Notes: generated from the letters alone by a model not told the origin. Counted from the first letter of the stretch, positions 8,402-17,246 are shown. The stretch: DNA of 64,000 nucleotides from Streptomyces griseus subsp. griseus (GCF_003610995.1 NZ_CP032543.1:3720001-3784000); one strand, 5' to 3'. Numbers and translations are program-made.

Positions 8402-9382
8402 GCCCGGCGCGACCAGCAGCACCTTGCCGATGTGGGTGCTGGACTCCAGCACCCGGTGCGCCTCGGCGGCGTCCTCCATGGGCACCGTACGGTCCACCAC
8501 GGGCCGGACCACCCCCTCCGCGATCAGCGGCCACACATGCTCGCGTACGGCGGCGATGATGGCGGCCTTCTCGGCGAGCGGGCGGCCCCGCAGCGAGGTC
8601 GCGGTGACGGCGGCGCGCTTGGTCAGCAGGGCGCCGAGGTTCAGCTCGCCCTTCGCGCCGCCCTGGAGGCCGATGATGGCCAGGCGGCCGTTGACGGCGA
8701 GCGCCTTCACGTTCCGGTCCAGGTACTTGGCGCCGACGATGTCCAGGATGACATCGGCCCCCGCCCCGTCGGTCGCCTTCGCCAGCTCCTCGACGAAGTC
8801 CTGCTCGCGGTAGTCGATGAGGATGTCGGCGCCGAGCGCGGCGCACTCGGCGAGCTTCTGCGGGCTGCCCGCCGTGACCGCCACCCGGGCGCCGACCGCC
8901 TTCGCCAGCTGGATCGCCATGGTGCCGATACCGCTGGAGCCGCCGTGGACCAGCAGGGTCTCGCCGGGGCGCAGGTGGGCGACCATGAAGACGTTGGACC
9001 AGACGGTCGCGGTCACCTCGGGCAGCGCGGCCGCCGTCGCCAGATCCACACCCTCCGGTACGGGGAGGAGCTGGCCCACCGGTACGGCGACCTTCTCCGC
9101 GTACCCACCGCCGGACAGCAGGGCGCACACCTCGTCGCCGACCGCCCAGCCGGTCACGCCCGGGCCGAGCGCCGCGATCCGGCCCGCGCACTCCAGGCCG
9201 GGGTAGGGGGAGGCGCCGGGCGGCGGGTTGTAGAAGCCCTGGCGCTGGAGGACATCGGCACGGTTGACGGCACCGGCGACGACCTCGACGAGGACCTCGC
9301 CGTCGCCGGGTACGGGATCGGGCACCTCGGCCCAGACGAGCGCCTCGGGGCCACCGGGTTCGGGGATCGTGATCGCATGCAT
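8396..9382 (-). CDS. Zinc-free NAD(P)H quinone oxidoreductase (MDR family)
   Basis: The 328-aa medium-chain dehydrogenase/reductase starts MHAITIPEPGGPEAL and contains the Rossmann motif LLVHGGSSGIGTMAIQLA (143-160). The Cys/His ligands of zinc enzymes are absent, which places it with PIG3/QOR-like quinone reductases using NADPH. Its last codons lie within the 31-bp inverted repeat shared with bpa. The start at 9382 is chosen because the family motif begins at once; the upstream in-frame extension looks non-coding. Confidence 0.88.
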   Translation of the reverse strand: MHAITIPEPGGPEALVWAEVPDPVPGDGEVLVEVVAGAVNRADVLQRQGFYNPPPGASPYPGLECAGRIAALGPGVTGWAVGDEVCALLSGGGYAEKVAVPVGQLLPVPEGVDLATAAALPEVTATVWSNVFMVAHLRPGETLLVHGGSSGIGTMAIQLAKAVGARVAVTAGSPQKLAECAALGADILIDYREQDFVEELAKATDGAGADVILDIVGAKYLDRNVKALAVNGRLAIIGLQGGAKGELNLGALLTKRAAVTATSLRGRPLAEKAAIIAAVREHVWPLIAEGVVRPVVDRTVPMEDAAEAHRVLESSTHIGKVLLVAPGA

Positions 9383-9480
9383 GGCCGCGAGGCTACTCTC
9401 GCCGCTGCCCGTACGCTCTTCGCGCGCCCCGCGTCCGTACGTTCCCGGCGCGGCGCTGCCCGCCCGCACCGCTCCCGGGG

Positions 9481-10593
9481 TCAGGAGCGGTGCGGCGGCA
9501 GGTGCGGCAGGTGGGGGCCGGACGGGCCGGAGCCGGTCGGCGGGGAGGCGCGCACGATGGTGATGACCCGGTCCGTCAGCTGCAACGGGCTGGCCGCCGG
9601 GTCGTCGTAACCGAGCAGTCGGTGTCCGCGCAGCACACTCACGACCAGGTCGTCGGTCTCGCGGACGCTCTTGCCCACCTCGGCCTTTATCACCGGGCGT
9701 TCGACGAGATCGAGGCCGCTGCCCTGCTGGATCAGGTCCTCCATCACCGTGCCCGCGCTCGGGCTGAGGACGGAGAGGCCGAGCAGCCGTCCGGCGGCGC
9801 TGGCGCTGGTGATCACCGCGTCGGCGCCGGACTGCCGCAGCAGCGGTGCGTTCTCCTCCTCGCGGACCGCCGCCACGATCTTCGCCCCACGGTTCAGCTG
9901 ACGCGCGGTCAGCGCCACGAGGACGGCGGTGTCGTCGCGCTGGGTGGCGATGATGATCTGACGCGCCTTCTGGAGCTCGGCCCGCAGGAGCACATCGCTG
10001 CGCGTGGCGTCGCCGAGCACGCCGGTGTAGCCCTCGGCGTTGGCGGCCTCGATCACCTTGGAGGCCGGATCGACGATGACGATCTGTTCCTCCGCCAGGC
10101 CGGTGGCCCGGAGGGTCTGGATCGCCGAACGGCCCTTGGTCCCGAAGCCGACGACGACGGTGTGGTCACGCAAGTTGGATCTCCAACGCTTCAGCCGGAA
10201 GTCCTCCCGGGTCCGTTCCGTGAGGACCTCAAGAGTGGTGCCGACCAGGATGATCAGGAAGAGCACGCGCAGCGGTGTCACGAGCACCACATTGATGAGC
10301 CGGGCACCCGAGCTGAACGGGGTGATGTCGCCGTACCCGGTGGTGGAGAGGGTGACCGTCGCGTAGTAGATCGCGTCCAGCAGGTCGACCTTGCCGTCGG
10401 CGGTGTCGTTGTAGCCGTCGCGGTCCAGCCAGACGATCAGCACCGTCGCGGCCAGCACGAGCAGCGCCATCAGCAGCCGCTTGGCGACCTGCCGGGCCGG
10501 TCCGACGGCGACCCGGCGCGGGAGCATCACCCGCGTCGGTACGACGTGTTCGTCGGCGCGCCTGGCCATCGCGTCGTGGCCGGGAAGTTTCAC
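9481..10593 (-). CDS. Potassium channel protein with RCK (TrkA-N) domain
   Basis: The 370-aa product has two membrane helices (about 38-56 and 100-122) flanking a pore loop with selectivity filter TTGYGD (84-89). A cytoplasmic RCK domain follows, with the nucleotide-binding motif VVVGFGTKG (146-154) and a C-terminal TrkA-C-like part. It should form a tetrameric, ligand-gated K+ channel. The start is a GTG at 10593 whose GTGA overlaps the moeA stop codon, so it is the last gene of mobA-moeA-channel. The start region lies inside a perfect parS site. Confidence 0.9.
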   Translation of the reverse strand: MKLPGHDAMARRADEHVVPTRVMLPRRVAVGPARQVAKRLLMALLVLAATVLIVWLDRDGYNDTADGKVDLLDAIYYATVTLSTTGYGDITPFSSGARLINVVLVTPLRVLFLIILVGTTLEVLTERTREDFRLKRWRSNLRDHTVVVGFGTKGRSAIQTLRATGLAEEQIVIVDPASKVIEAANAEGYTGVLGDATRSDVLLRAELQKARQIIIATQRDDTAVLVALTARQLNRGAKIVAAVREEENAPLLRQSGADAVITSASAAGRLLGLSVLSPSAGTVMEDLIQQGSGLDLVERPVIKAEVGKSVRETDDLVVSVLRGHRLLGYDDPAASPLQLTDRVITIVRASPPTGSGPSGPHLPHLPPHRS

Positions 10594-10600
10594 GTGAAAC
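10587..10600. promoter_or_regulatory. parS: parS site for chromosome partition protein ParB
   Basis: GTTTCACGTGAAAC is a perfect match to the Streptomyces/Bacillus parS consensus. It lies across the overlap of the moeA stop and the channel gene start, so both proteins must tolerate its sequence. Streptomyces chromosomes carry many parS copies clustered around oriC. Confidence 0.9.
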
Positions 10601-12407
10601 ACCCTTCCGTCCACGGCGTCGCCGGGGCCCATGGGAGATCCAGAATCTCCACCTCGGTGCCGGACCGTACCCCGCCGGCCGGTACGACGGCCAACCCGTC
10701 CGCCGCGGCGATCCCGCGCAGCATGGCGGGCCCGTTGTAGCGCAGGGGCGCCACATGGTCCCGGCCGCCCGCCCGGCCCGCGCGGTGGACCACGGGGACG
10801 AGGCGGGTGTCGTGCGGATGGCCGGGCACATCGGCGTGGACGAGCGCCCGGTACGCGTCCTGAGCGGGACGTCCCGCCAGCCCCGCCAGGAGCGGTTCGG
10901 CGAGGGTCAGCAGCCCCGATACGGCCGCGAGCGGATTGCCGGGCAGCCCGACCAGGTACGGCCCCTCCGGGGCGAGGAGCGCGAGCAGCATGGGGTGGCC
11001 GGGGCGTACGGCGACGCCGTCCACGAGCAACTCGGCGCCCAAGGCCGCCAGGACCGGGTGCACATGGTCGACCGGGCCCGCCGCGGTCCCGCCCGTGGTG
11101 ACGATCAGGTCGGCGTCGGAGGAGGCGAGGGCCTCGCGCAGGGCCTCGGCGTCGTCCCCGAGGCGGCGGGGGGCGGAGACCTCGGCGCCCAGGGCCCGCA
11201 GCCAGGGGCCGAGCATGGGGCCGAGAGCGTCACGGATGAGGCCGTCGTACGGAAGGCCCGAGGTGAGGAGTTCGTCACCGAGGACGAGGACGTCGACGCG
11301 GGGGCGGGGGACGGCGGGCAGGGCGTCGTACCCGGCGGCCGCGGCGAGCCCGAGCACCGCCGGGGTGACCACCGTGCCGGCCGGCACCAGCTGATCGCCC
11401 GAGCCGCACTCCTGGCCCCGGGGGCGGATGTCCTGGCCGGTGACGACGGGCCGCCGGGCGGAGAGCAGCCCCCTGGCCTCGTCCACGTGGGCGTGCTCGC
11501 TGCGGATCACGGCGGTGGTGTCGGCGGGGATACGGGCGCCGGTGGCGATCCGAACGGCGGTGCCGTCGGGGAGGGGCGCGGTGGGGTCCCCGCCCGCCCG
11601 CAGCCCGGTTCCCTCCTCGTACGCCCAGGGGCCCGGCCCGGCGACGGCCCACCCGTCCATGGCGGAGGTGTCGAAGGACGGCAGGTCGGTGAGGGCCGCG
11701 AGAGGCTCGGCGAGCACATGCCCCAGCGCCCGGTCCAACGACAGCCGCACCACGGAGGCCACCCCTCGCCGCCCGGCCCGGGCGGCGAGCGCCCGCGCCT
11801 GGTCCCAGGGGTGTTCGGGGGAGGGGGAGTTGGGTGTCCCGTACACGGAGGTGGCGTGCGGGTTGGTGGGGTCGCTGGGAAGCTGGTCGGGCGGCCGGTC
11901 GTCGGCTCGGTCGTGCGGCCGGTCGTTCACCGGGTTCCACGTCCCGTCGTTCGCCGAGTTGCCCGACGGGTGGTTCGCCGGGTTGCGAGTCCGGTGGCTG
12001 GCCTGGTCGTCAACCCGGTTGCGCGCCTGGTGGTTCGCCGGGTTGCTCGGCCGGTGGTTCGCCGGATCGCCAGGCCGGTCGCCCGCCTGGTCGTTCGCCC
12101 GGGCGCCGACCGGGTTGCCCGCCTGGTCGTCCGCCGTGTTTCGTGCCCGGCCGTCGGCTCGGTCGCCCGGCTGGTGATGCGCCGGCTCGTCCGCCGGGTT
12201 ACGCGGCCGGTCGTTCGCCTGGTCACCGGCTCGGTTACGGGCCCGGTCGTTCACCTGGATGCGCGCATGGTTACGGCCGCCGACCAGCGCCAGGGCCTGT
12301 TCGACGGCCAGCTCCTCGGCCTCGGCGCGCGCCAGAGCGCTGTCGGGGCCGGTCACGCCGCGCGTACCGCTCGTACCGTCCCGACCGGGCAGATCGCCGC
12401 CGGTCAT
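10590..12407 (-). CDS. moeA: MoeA-type molybdopterin molybdenumtransferase with tetrapeptide-repeat insert
   Basis: The 605-aa protein has a short helical N-terminus (about 1-52), an inserted run of 32 four-residue repeats (54-181) and the MoeA core from about 215. Core motifs are PSFDTSAMDGWAV (243-255), the TTGGTAAG loop (437-444) and GLPGNP (487-492). MoeA inserts molybdate into adenylylated molybdopterin to give Mo cofactor. The ATG at 12407 overlaps the mobA stop (ATGA), and the channel gene overlaps its end. Family members are usually about 400-450 aa; the excess is the repeat. Canonical TSVG-type residues are replaced by TAAG in the loop, so activity could differ from the classical enzyme. 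Confidence 0.85.
   Translation of the reverse strand: MTGGDLPGRDGTSGTRGVTGPDSALARAEAEELAVEQALALVGGRNHARIQVNDRARNRAGDQANDRPRNPADEPAHHQPGDRADGRARNTADDQAGNPVGARANDQAGDRPGDPANHRPSNPANHQARNRVDDQASHRTRNPANHPSGNSANDGTWNPVNDRPHDRADDRPPDQLPSDPTNPHATSVYGTPNSPSPEHPWDQARALAARAGRRGVASVVRLSLDRALGHVLAEPLAALTDLPSFDTSAMDGWAVAGPGPWAYEEGTGLRAGGDPTAPLPDGTAVRIATGARIPADTTAVIRSEHAHVDEARGLLSARRPVVTGQDIRPRGQECGSGDQLVPAGTVVTPAVLGLAAAAGYDALPAVPRPRVDVLVLGDELLTSGLPYDGLIRDALGPMLGPWLRALGAEVSAPRRLGDDAEALREALASSDADLIVTTGGTAAGPVDHVHPVLAALGAELLVDGVAVRPGHPMLLALLAPEGPYLVGLPGNPLAAVSGLLTLAEPLLAGLAGRPAQDAYRALVHADVPGHPHDTRLVPVVHRAGRAGGRDHVAPLRYNGPAMLRGIAAADGLAVVPAGGVRSGTEVEILDLPWAPATPWTEGCFT
11865..12248. repeat. 32 x 12-bp in-frame minisatellite inside moeA
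   Basis: On the minus strand this stretch codes exactly 32 degenerate tetrads with pattern [D/N/H]-[R/Q/P]-[A/P/V]-x, for example DRAR, NPAN, DQAG and HQAR. Asp, Asn and His recur at position 1 and Pro or Ala at position 3. The DNA repeats on a 12-bp period, often paired as 24 bp. The region is predicted to be disordered and charged, and it keeps the reading frame intact. Confidence 0.9.
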
Positions 12408-13303
12408 GGCGTTCCGGCCCCTTCGCCGCTGGCCTCCGCCTGGGTCCCCTTCTTCTCGCCCTCCGCCTCCCAGCGCAGGGCGAGCGCGGCAGCCTTGCGG
12501 GCGGCTTCGGCGACCGCCGCCGCGCCTTCCCCCGGCCCCGCCCCGACGCTCGCCCGGGCCGCCGCGTACCCGACCAGGAAGGTCGTGAGCGGTGCGGCGG
12601 GCCGCGCGACCCCGTGCGCGGCGTCGCGGGCGAGGTCGAGCAGGACGTCGGTGTCGACGTCGAGTTCGATTCCCAGTTCGTTCTTGACCGAGGTGATCCA
12701 TTCGTCCAGCACGGCCCCATGCTCCCTGATCCGGGCGCGGGCGGCGGCGATGTCGTCCCAAGTGTCGCAGTCGAACGCGGCGTGCGGCCCGGCGTCGACC
12801 CGGGCGAGGTCCAGCTCCCCGGTCAGCAGCCGGAGCGGCAGCCCGGTGAGGGCGCCGTGCTCGGTGGCGGCCAGGGCCAGCTCGCGGCGGAGCGGCTCCG
12901 CTCGGTAGACGGCGACGAGCGGCTGGTCCCGGCCGTCGGGGTCGGTGCAGAGCGCGCCCTCCCGGCCCTCCTCACCTGCGGCGGCGAGCAGCGCGTCGAC
13001 CGTGGCGGGGCCCAGGAACGGAAGGTCGGCGGAGAGCACGAGCAACCGCTCGGCGGTCGTCAGCCGCATCCCCGCCCCGAGCGCCGCCAACGGCCCCCCG
13101 CCTTCCGGCACTTCGCGGGTCCAGATGACCGGCCGCGAGGTGGGCCTGCGGCCGCCCACCACGACGGTGGTGCCCGCACCGGAGCAGGCCGCCAGCACCC
13201 GGTCCAGCAGCGCGCGGCCACCGACCCGTACAGCCGGTTTGTCGGCGCCGCCGAGCCGCTTCGCGGCCCCGCCGGCCAGGACGATCACGTCGTAGGCGGT
13301 CAT
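12404..13303 (-). CDS. mobA: MobA-like molybdenum cofactor nucleotidyltransferase fused to DUF6457
   Basis: The 299-aa protein begins MTAYDVIVLAGGAAKRLGG, the nucleotide-binding signature of the MobA/GlmU-type NTP transferase fold (residues about 5-22, then ADKP). SADLPFL carries the likely metal-binding Asp. The C-terminal 90 residues, starting near VLDEWITSVKNELGI, match DUF6457, a small helical domain seen in actinobacteria. MobA links GMP to Mo-molybdopterin. It leads the overlapping operon mobA-moeA-K+ channel. Exact nucleotide specificity cannot be read from the sequence. Confidence 0.83.
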   Translation of the reverse strand: MTAYDVIVLAGGAAKRLGGADKPAVRVGGRALLDRVLAACSGAGTTVVVGGRRPTSRPVIWTREVPEGGGPLAALGAGMRLTTAERLLVLSADLPFLGPATVDALLAAAGEEGREGALCTDPDGRDQPLVAVYRAEPLRRELALAATEHGALTGLPLRLLTGELDLARVDAGPHAAFDCDTWDDIAAARARIREHGAVLDEWITSVKNELGIELDVDTDVLLDLARDAAHGVARPAAPLTTFLVGYAAARASVGAGPGEGAAAVAEAARKAAALALRWEAEGEKKGTQAEASGEGAGTP

Positions 13304-13398
13304 ACGTCGAGTATGGGCACCACCCGACGGTGACGCCCCCACCGGGGTGACCGACAACACGGCCGGATCCGGAGAGGGCGTCCACGTGACGACAGGCC

Positions 13399-14874
13399 CT
13401 ACAGGCTGCGTAGCAGCACCGCTGGCTGCTCCACGCAGTCGGCGACGTACCGGAGGAATCCCCCGGCCGTTCCGCCGTCGCACACCCGGTGGTCGAAGGT
13501 GAGCGAGAGCTGGACGACCTGACGTACGGCCAGCTCACCGTGGTGCACCCACGGCTTGGGCATGATCCGGCCGACGCCGAGCATCGCCGCTTCGGGGTGG
13601 TTGATGATCGGCGTCGAACCGTCGACCCCGAACACCCCGTAGTTGTTCAGCGTGAACGTGCCGCCGGTCAGCTGGGCCGGGCTGAGCTTCCCGGTCCGGG
13701 CCAGCTCGGTCAGCCGGGCGATCTCGGCCCCGGTCGACTCGGCGTTGCGGGTGTGGGCGTCCCGGACGACGGGGACGACGAGGCCCCGCTCGGTCTGCGC
13801 CGCGAACCCGAGATGGACGCCGGGCAGGCGCACGATCTCCCGCGCGGCCGTGTCCACGGTGGAGTTGAGCTCCGGGTACCGGGCCAGCGCCGCCGTGCAG
13901 ATCCTCGCCAGCAGCGCCAGGACCGACACCTTGGGCCCGCCGGACGGACCCGAGGCGGCGTTCATCGCGGCGCGGGCGGCCATCAGCTCGGTGGCGTCCG
14001 CGTCCACCCAGCAGGTGGCGTCGGGGATCTCGCTCCGGCTGCGCGACAGCTTGTCGGCGACGGTGCCGCGCACCCCGCGCAGCGGAATCCGCTCGGCGCC
14101 CGCCGGTGCGGCCTCGCCCACCTGGGCCGTGGACGCCGCGGCCACGGCGGACTCGGCGGTCGTACGCGCCTCCGCCTCCGTGGCGCTCCCGGCCTCCCCG
14201 GCTCGCCGGATCGCGGAATCCACATCGGCCCGCAGGATCAGCCCGTCGGGGCCCGAGCCCGTCAGCTGCCGCAGATCGATCTCGTGCTGCCGGGCCAGCC
14301 GGCGTACGAGGGGAGAGACCACAGCCACGGGCCCCTGCCGGCCGTTCACTTCACCGGCCGCCACCGCGACCGGTGCGGTCCGGCTGGAGGCAGCAACCGC
14401 AGCGGGAGCAGCAGATGCGGCGGTCACCGGCGCAGCCACGCGTGCCGCAGCACCGACCCCCGTAGGCCGAATGCGCCGACGCCGGGCGGCCGGAGCACCG
14501 GTCCCGTACCCCACGAGCACGTTCCCCGACCCCGACCCCGAGCCGGAACCGGACCCCGACCGGGACTCCCCGGAAGGCTCCTCGGCGGCGGCCCGGTCAT
14601 CCCCCGGGGGCGCGGAAGAGGCATCCGTCGCCCCCACCGCGACCGTCAGCAGCGGCGCGCCGACCGGGAGTTCGGAACCCTCCTCACCGAACCGCGCGGT
14701 CACCACACCCCCGTACGGGCAGGGGACCTCCACCATCGCCTTGGCCGTCTCGACCTCGACGACGGGCTGGTCGATGGCGACGACATCGCCGACCTCCACC
14801 AGCCAGCGCACGATCTCCGCCTCGGTGAGCCCCTCGCCGAGGTCCGGCAGCTTGAATTCGAGGACCTGGGCCAT
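13399..14874 (-). CDS. bkdC: Dihydrolipoamide acyltransferase E2 of branched-chain 2-oxoacid dehydrogenase
   Basis: The 491-aa E2 has one lipoyl domain (1-80) with VEVETAKAMVEV, K45 being the lipoylated lysine. A Ser/Gly/Ala linker including an (SG)n run follows, then a peripheral-subunit-binding domain (VSPLVRRLARQHEIDL) and the catalytic acyltransferase domain with DHRVCDGG near residue 462. It moves branched acyl groups to CoA, supplying isobutyryl-, isovaleryl- and 2-methylbutyryl-CoA for branched fatty acids and polyketides. The ATG overlaps the E1-beta stop (ATGA), making it last in the operon. Confidence 0.92.
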   Translation of the reverse strand: MAQVLEFKLPDLGEGLTEAEIVRWLVEVGDVVAIDQPVVEVETAKAMVEVPCPYGGVVTARFGEEGSELPVGAPLLTVAVGATDASSAPPGDDRAAAEEPSGESRSGSGSGSGSGSGNVLVGYGTGAPAARRRRIRPTGVGAAARVAAPVTAASAAPAAVAASSRTAPVAVAAGEVNGRQGPVAVVSPLVRRLARQHEIDLRQLTGSGPDGLILRADVDSAIRRAGEAGSATEAEARTTAESAVAAASTAQVGEAAPAGAERIPLRGVRGTVADKLSRSRSEIPDATCWVDADATELMAARAAMNAASGPSGGPKVSVLALLARICTAALARYPELNSTVDTAAREIVRLPGVHLGFAAQTERGLVVPVVRDAHTRNAESTGAEIARLTELARTGKLSPAQLTGGTFTLNNYGVFGVDGSTPIINHPEAAMLGVGRIMPKPWVHHGELAVRQVVQLSLTFDHRVCDGGTAGGFLRYVADCVEQPAVLLRSL

Positions 14875-15905
14875 CAGCTGTCCGCCTCCCACTGCAACCG
14901 GGCCACCGCGTCGAGAACCCGGTCCACTCCCGGCAGATGGTGCCGCTCCAGCATGGGCGGCGGATACGGGATGTCGAAGCCGGCCACCCGCAGCACCGGG
15001 GCCTCCAGGTGGTGGAAGCACCGCTCGGTGATCCGGGCCGCGATTTCGCCGCCGGGCCCCCCGAAGCCGGGGGACTCGTGGACGACGACCGCACGGCCGG
15101 TGCGCCGCACCGAGGCCGCGACCGTCTCGTCGTCGAACGGCACCAGCGAGCGCAGGTCGACCACTTCGAGGTCCCAGCCCTCCGCGACGGCGGCCTCGGC
15201 GGCCTCCATGCAGACCGGCAGGGACGGCCCGTACGTGATCAGCGTGGCGCTGCGCCCGGTCCGCCGGACGACGGCCTCGCCGATCGGTCCGACCGCGGCC
15301 GGGGTCTCGGGCGACCAGTCGGCCTTGGACCAGTAGAGCCGCTTGGGCTCCAGGAAGACCACCGGGTCGTCCGAAGCGATGGAGGCCCGCAGCAGGCCGT
15401 ACGCGTCGTCCACCGTGGCCGGTGTGACGACATGCAGGCCCGGCGTGGCCATGTAGTACGCCTCGGAGGAGTCGCTGTGGTGCTCCACGCCGCCGATGCC
15501 GCCGCCGTACGGCACGCGCACGGTGATGGGGAGCGGCATGGCTCCCCCGGTGCGGTTGCGCATCTTGGCGACATGGCTCATCAGCTGCTCGAACGCCGGG
15601 TAGGCGAACGCGTCGAACTGCATCTCCACCACGGGCCGCAGCCCGTACATCGCCATGCCGACCGCCGCGCCGAGGATGCCCGCCTCGGCCAGTGGGGTGT
15701 CGGTGCACCGGTCGTCACCGAACTCCTTGGCCAGCCCGTCGGTGATCCGGAAGACCCCGCCCAGGGTGCCGACGTCCTCGCCGAGCACGTGCACGGCCGG
15801 GTCCTCGGCCATCGCGTCGCGCAGGGCGCGCCCGAGGGCCTGCGCCATGGTGGCCGGTTTCGCCTTCGCCGTACGGGTGCCGGCCTTCGTCGCCGCGGTG
15901 GTCAT
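14874..15905 (-). CDS. bkdB: Branched-chain 2-oxoacid dehydrogenase E1 beta subunit
   Basis: The 343-aa transketolase-like beta subunit opens with a 20-residue Ala/Lys-rich leader and then TMAQALGRALRDAMAEDP. GEDVGTLGGVF, EFGDDRCTDTPLAEAGI and the C-terminal transketolase domain are all in place. With E1 alpha it forms the thiamine-diphosphate enzyme that decarboxylates branched 2-oxoacids. It overlaps the genes on both sides by 4 bases, so the three are coupled. Confidence 0.92.
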   Translation of the reverse strand: MTTAATKAGTRTAKAKPATMAQALGRALRDAMAEDPAVHVLGEDVGTLGGVFRITDGLAKEFGDDRCTDTPLAEAGILGAAVGMAMYGLRPVVEMQFDAFAYPAFEQLMSHVAKMRNRTGGAMPLPITVRVPYGGGIGGVEHHSDSSEAYYMATPGLHVVTPATVDDAYGLLRASIASDDPVVFLEPKRLYWSKADWSPETPAAVGPIGEAVVRRTGRSATLITYGPSLPVCMEAAEAAVAEGWDLEVVDLRSLVPFDDETVAASVRRTGRAVVVHESPGFGGPGGEIAARITERCFHHLEAPVLRVAGFDIPYPPPMLERHHLPGVDRVLDAVARLQWEADS

Positions 15906-17059
15906 CGGCCTTCCTCCGCGCTGTGGTCGTGGTCCTGCTCGGCGTCCAGCTCGGCGCGGAGCGCGGCGGCCTGCTCCTGGAGCTGGCTGGTCTGCTCGGC
16001 GTAGACGTGGGTGAAGAGGTCCATCGGTACCAGCTCCGGGTCGGCGTTCATCCGGTCGCGGAGTGCGGCGGCCATGCGCTCGGCCGCCTCCTTCGCCTGC
16101 GCGATGCCCTCGTCGTCCAGCAGCCCACGGCCGGTCAGCTCGCGCTCCAGGAGCTGGACCGGGTCGTGTGCCCGCCAGGCCTCGATCTCGCTGTCGACCC
16201 GGTAGCGGGTGGCGTCGTCGGCGTTGGTGTGGGCCTCCATGCGGTAGGTGACGGCCTCGATCAGCGTCGGCCCCCCGCCCCGCCGGGCCCGGGCCACGGC
16301 CTCGCTGAGCACCTGGTGCACGGCGGGCGCGTCGTTGCCGTCGACCAGGCGGCCGGGCATCCCGTACCCCACGGCCTTGTGCGCGAGGGAGGGGGCGGCG
16401 GTCTGCTTGGCCAGCGGCACGGAGATGGCGAAGCCGTTGTTCTGCACGAGGAAGACGACGGGCGCCTTCCAGACGGCCGCGAAGTTCAGCGCCTCGTGGA
16501 AGTCGCCCTCGCTGGTGCCGCCGTCACCGACCATGGCGAGCGCGACGACGTCGTCGCCCTTGAGCCGGGCCGCGTGCGCCAGGCCCACCGCGTGCGGCAG
16601 CTGGGTGGCGAGCGGGGTGCAGAGCGGGGCGATGCGGTGCTCACGCGGGTCGTAGCCGGTGTGCCGGTCGCCGCGCAGCAGGGTCAGCGCCTCGACCGGG
16701 TCGAGTCCGCGCGCCACGGCCGCCAGCGTGTCCCGGTAGCTGGGGAAGAGCCAGTCGCGCTCCTCCAGCACCAGAGCAGCGGCGATCTCGCACGCCTCCT
16801 GGCCGGTGCTGGAGGGGTAGACCGCCAGCCGGCCCTGCTTGGTCAGCGCGGTGGCCTGCGTGTTGTACCGGCGGCCGCGCACCAGCTCGGCGTGGAGCCG
16901 GAGCAGCAGCTCGGGGTCGACATCCGCGATCGCGTCCGTACCGAGCACCCGGTAGGGCTCCGGGTCCGGGAGCAGCGGGGCGGGGTCGGTGATCGGCTTC
17001 CAGGCCGGGGGCGGCGTGGGCCGGTAGGTGGCCGCGCCGGGCAGCTCTTGGACCGTCAT
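15902..17059 (-). CDS. bkdA: Branched-chain 2-oxoacid dehydrogenase E1 alpha subunit
   Basis: The 385-aa alpha subunit carries the thiamine-diphosphate motif GDGGTSEGDFHEALNFA with the usual closing NN (VFLVQNNGFAI). The phosphorylation-loop equivalent (YRMEAHTNADDATRY) is present. The ATG at 17059 is preceded by GGAGGTG at good spacing, so the longer open frame upstream is rejected. It heads bkdABC, and its promoter lies in the 231-bp region shared with the divergent Lrp-type gene. Confidence 0.92.
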   Translation of the reverse strand: MTVQELPGAATYRPTPPPAWKPITDPAPLLPDPEPYRVLGTDAIADVDPELLLRLHAELVRGRRYNTQATALTKQGRLAVYPSSTGQEACEIAAALVLEERDWLFPSYRDTLAAVARGLDPVEALTLLRGDRHTGYDPREHRIAPLCTPLATQLPHAVGLAHAARLKGDDVVALAMVGDGGTSEGDFHEALNFAAVWKAPVVFLVQNNGFAISVPLAKQTAAPSLAHKAVGYGMPGRLVDGNDAPAVHQVLSEAVARARRGGGPTLIEAVTYRMEAHTNADDATRYRVDSEIEAWRAHDPVQLLERELTGRGLLDDEGIAQAKEAAERMAAALRDRMNADPELVPMDLFTHVYAEQTSQLQEQAAALRAELDAEQDHDHSAEEGR

Positions 17060-17172
17060 GGAAAGCACCTCCAGGCATCGATGGAGATCGAGGGTGTCGA
17101 TATGTGTGGTGATGGCGAGAGATGTCGCGAGGGTGTCGCGGGGTGGGCGAGACACCGGTGTGGTGTGCCTCA

Positions 17173-17188
17173 CCTACCGATTGTTCGG
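17173..17188. promoter_or_regulatory. Degenerate copy of the paa operator in bkdA-bkdR region
   Basis: CCTACCGATTGTTCGG matches 14 of 16 bases of the operator at 18594-18609 in the same orientation. It lies between divergent bkdA and bkdR, so the neighbouring TetR protein could also touch this promoter. With two mismatches the assignment is tentative. Confidence 0.35.
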
Positions 17189-17222
17189 TCGCGAGCGCAT
17201 TTTGGCTACAGGCACCTTCACC

Positions 17223-17246
17223 CTGTGGACAAACGGTTCTCCACAG
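17223..17246. promoter_or_regulatory. DnaA box and CTGTGGA/TCCACAG dyad before bkdR
   Basis: TGTGGACAA at 17224-17232 is a perfect Streptomyces DnaA box (TTGTCCACA) on the minus strand. It forms half of a dyad, CTGTGGA...TCCACAG (7-bp arms, 10-base spacer). Imperfect boxes TTCTCCACA (17237) and TCGTCCACA (17264) lie beside it. The dyad could instead be an operator for the Lrp-type protein. Confidence 0.5.

Noticed and set aside
11865..12248. CRISPR-like array
   Set aside because: The period is 12 bp with no spacers, and it lies in frame inside moeA.
13489..15336. Long plus-strand frames opposite bkdC and bkdB
   Set aside because: They are antisense to genes with clear lipoyl, acyltransferase and transketolase motifs.
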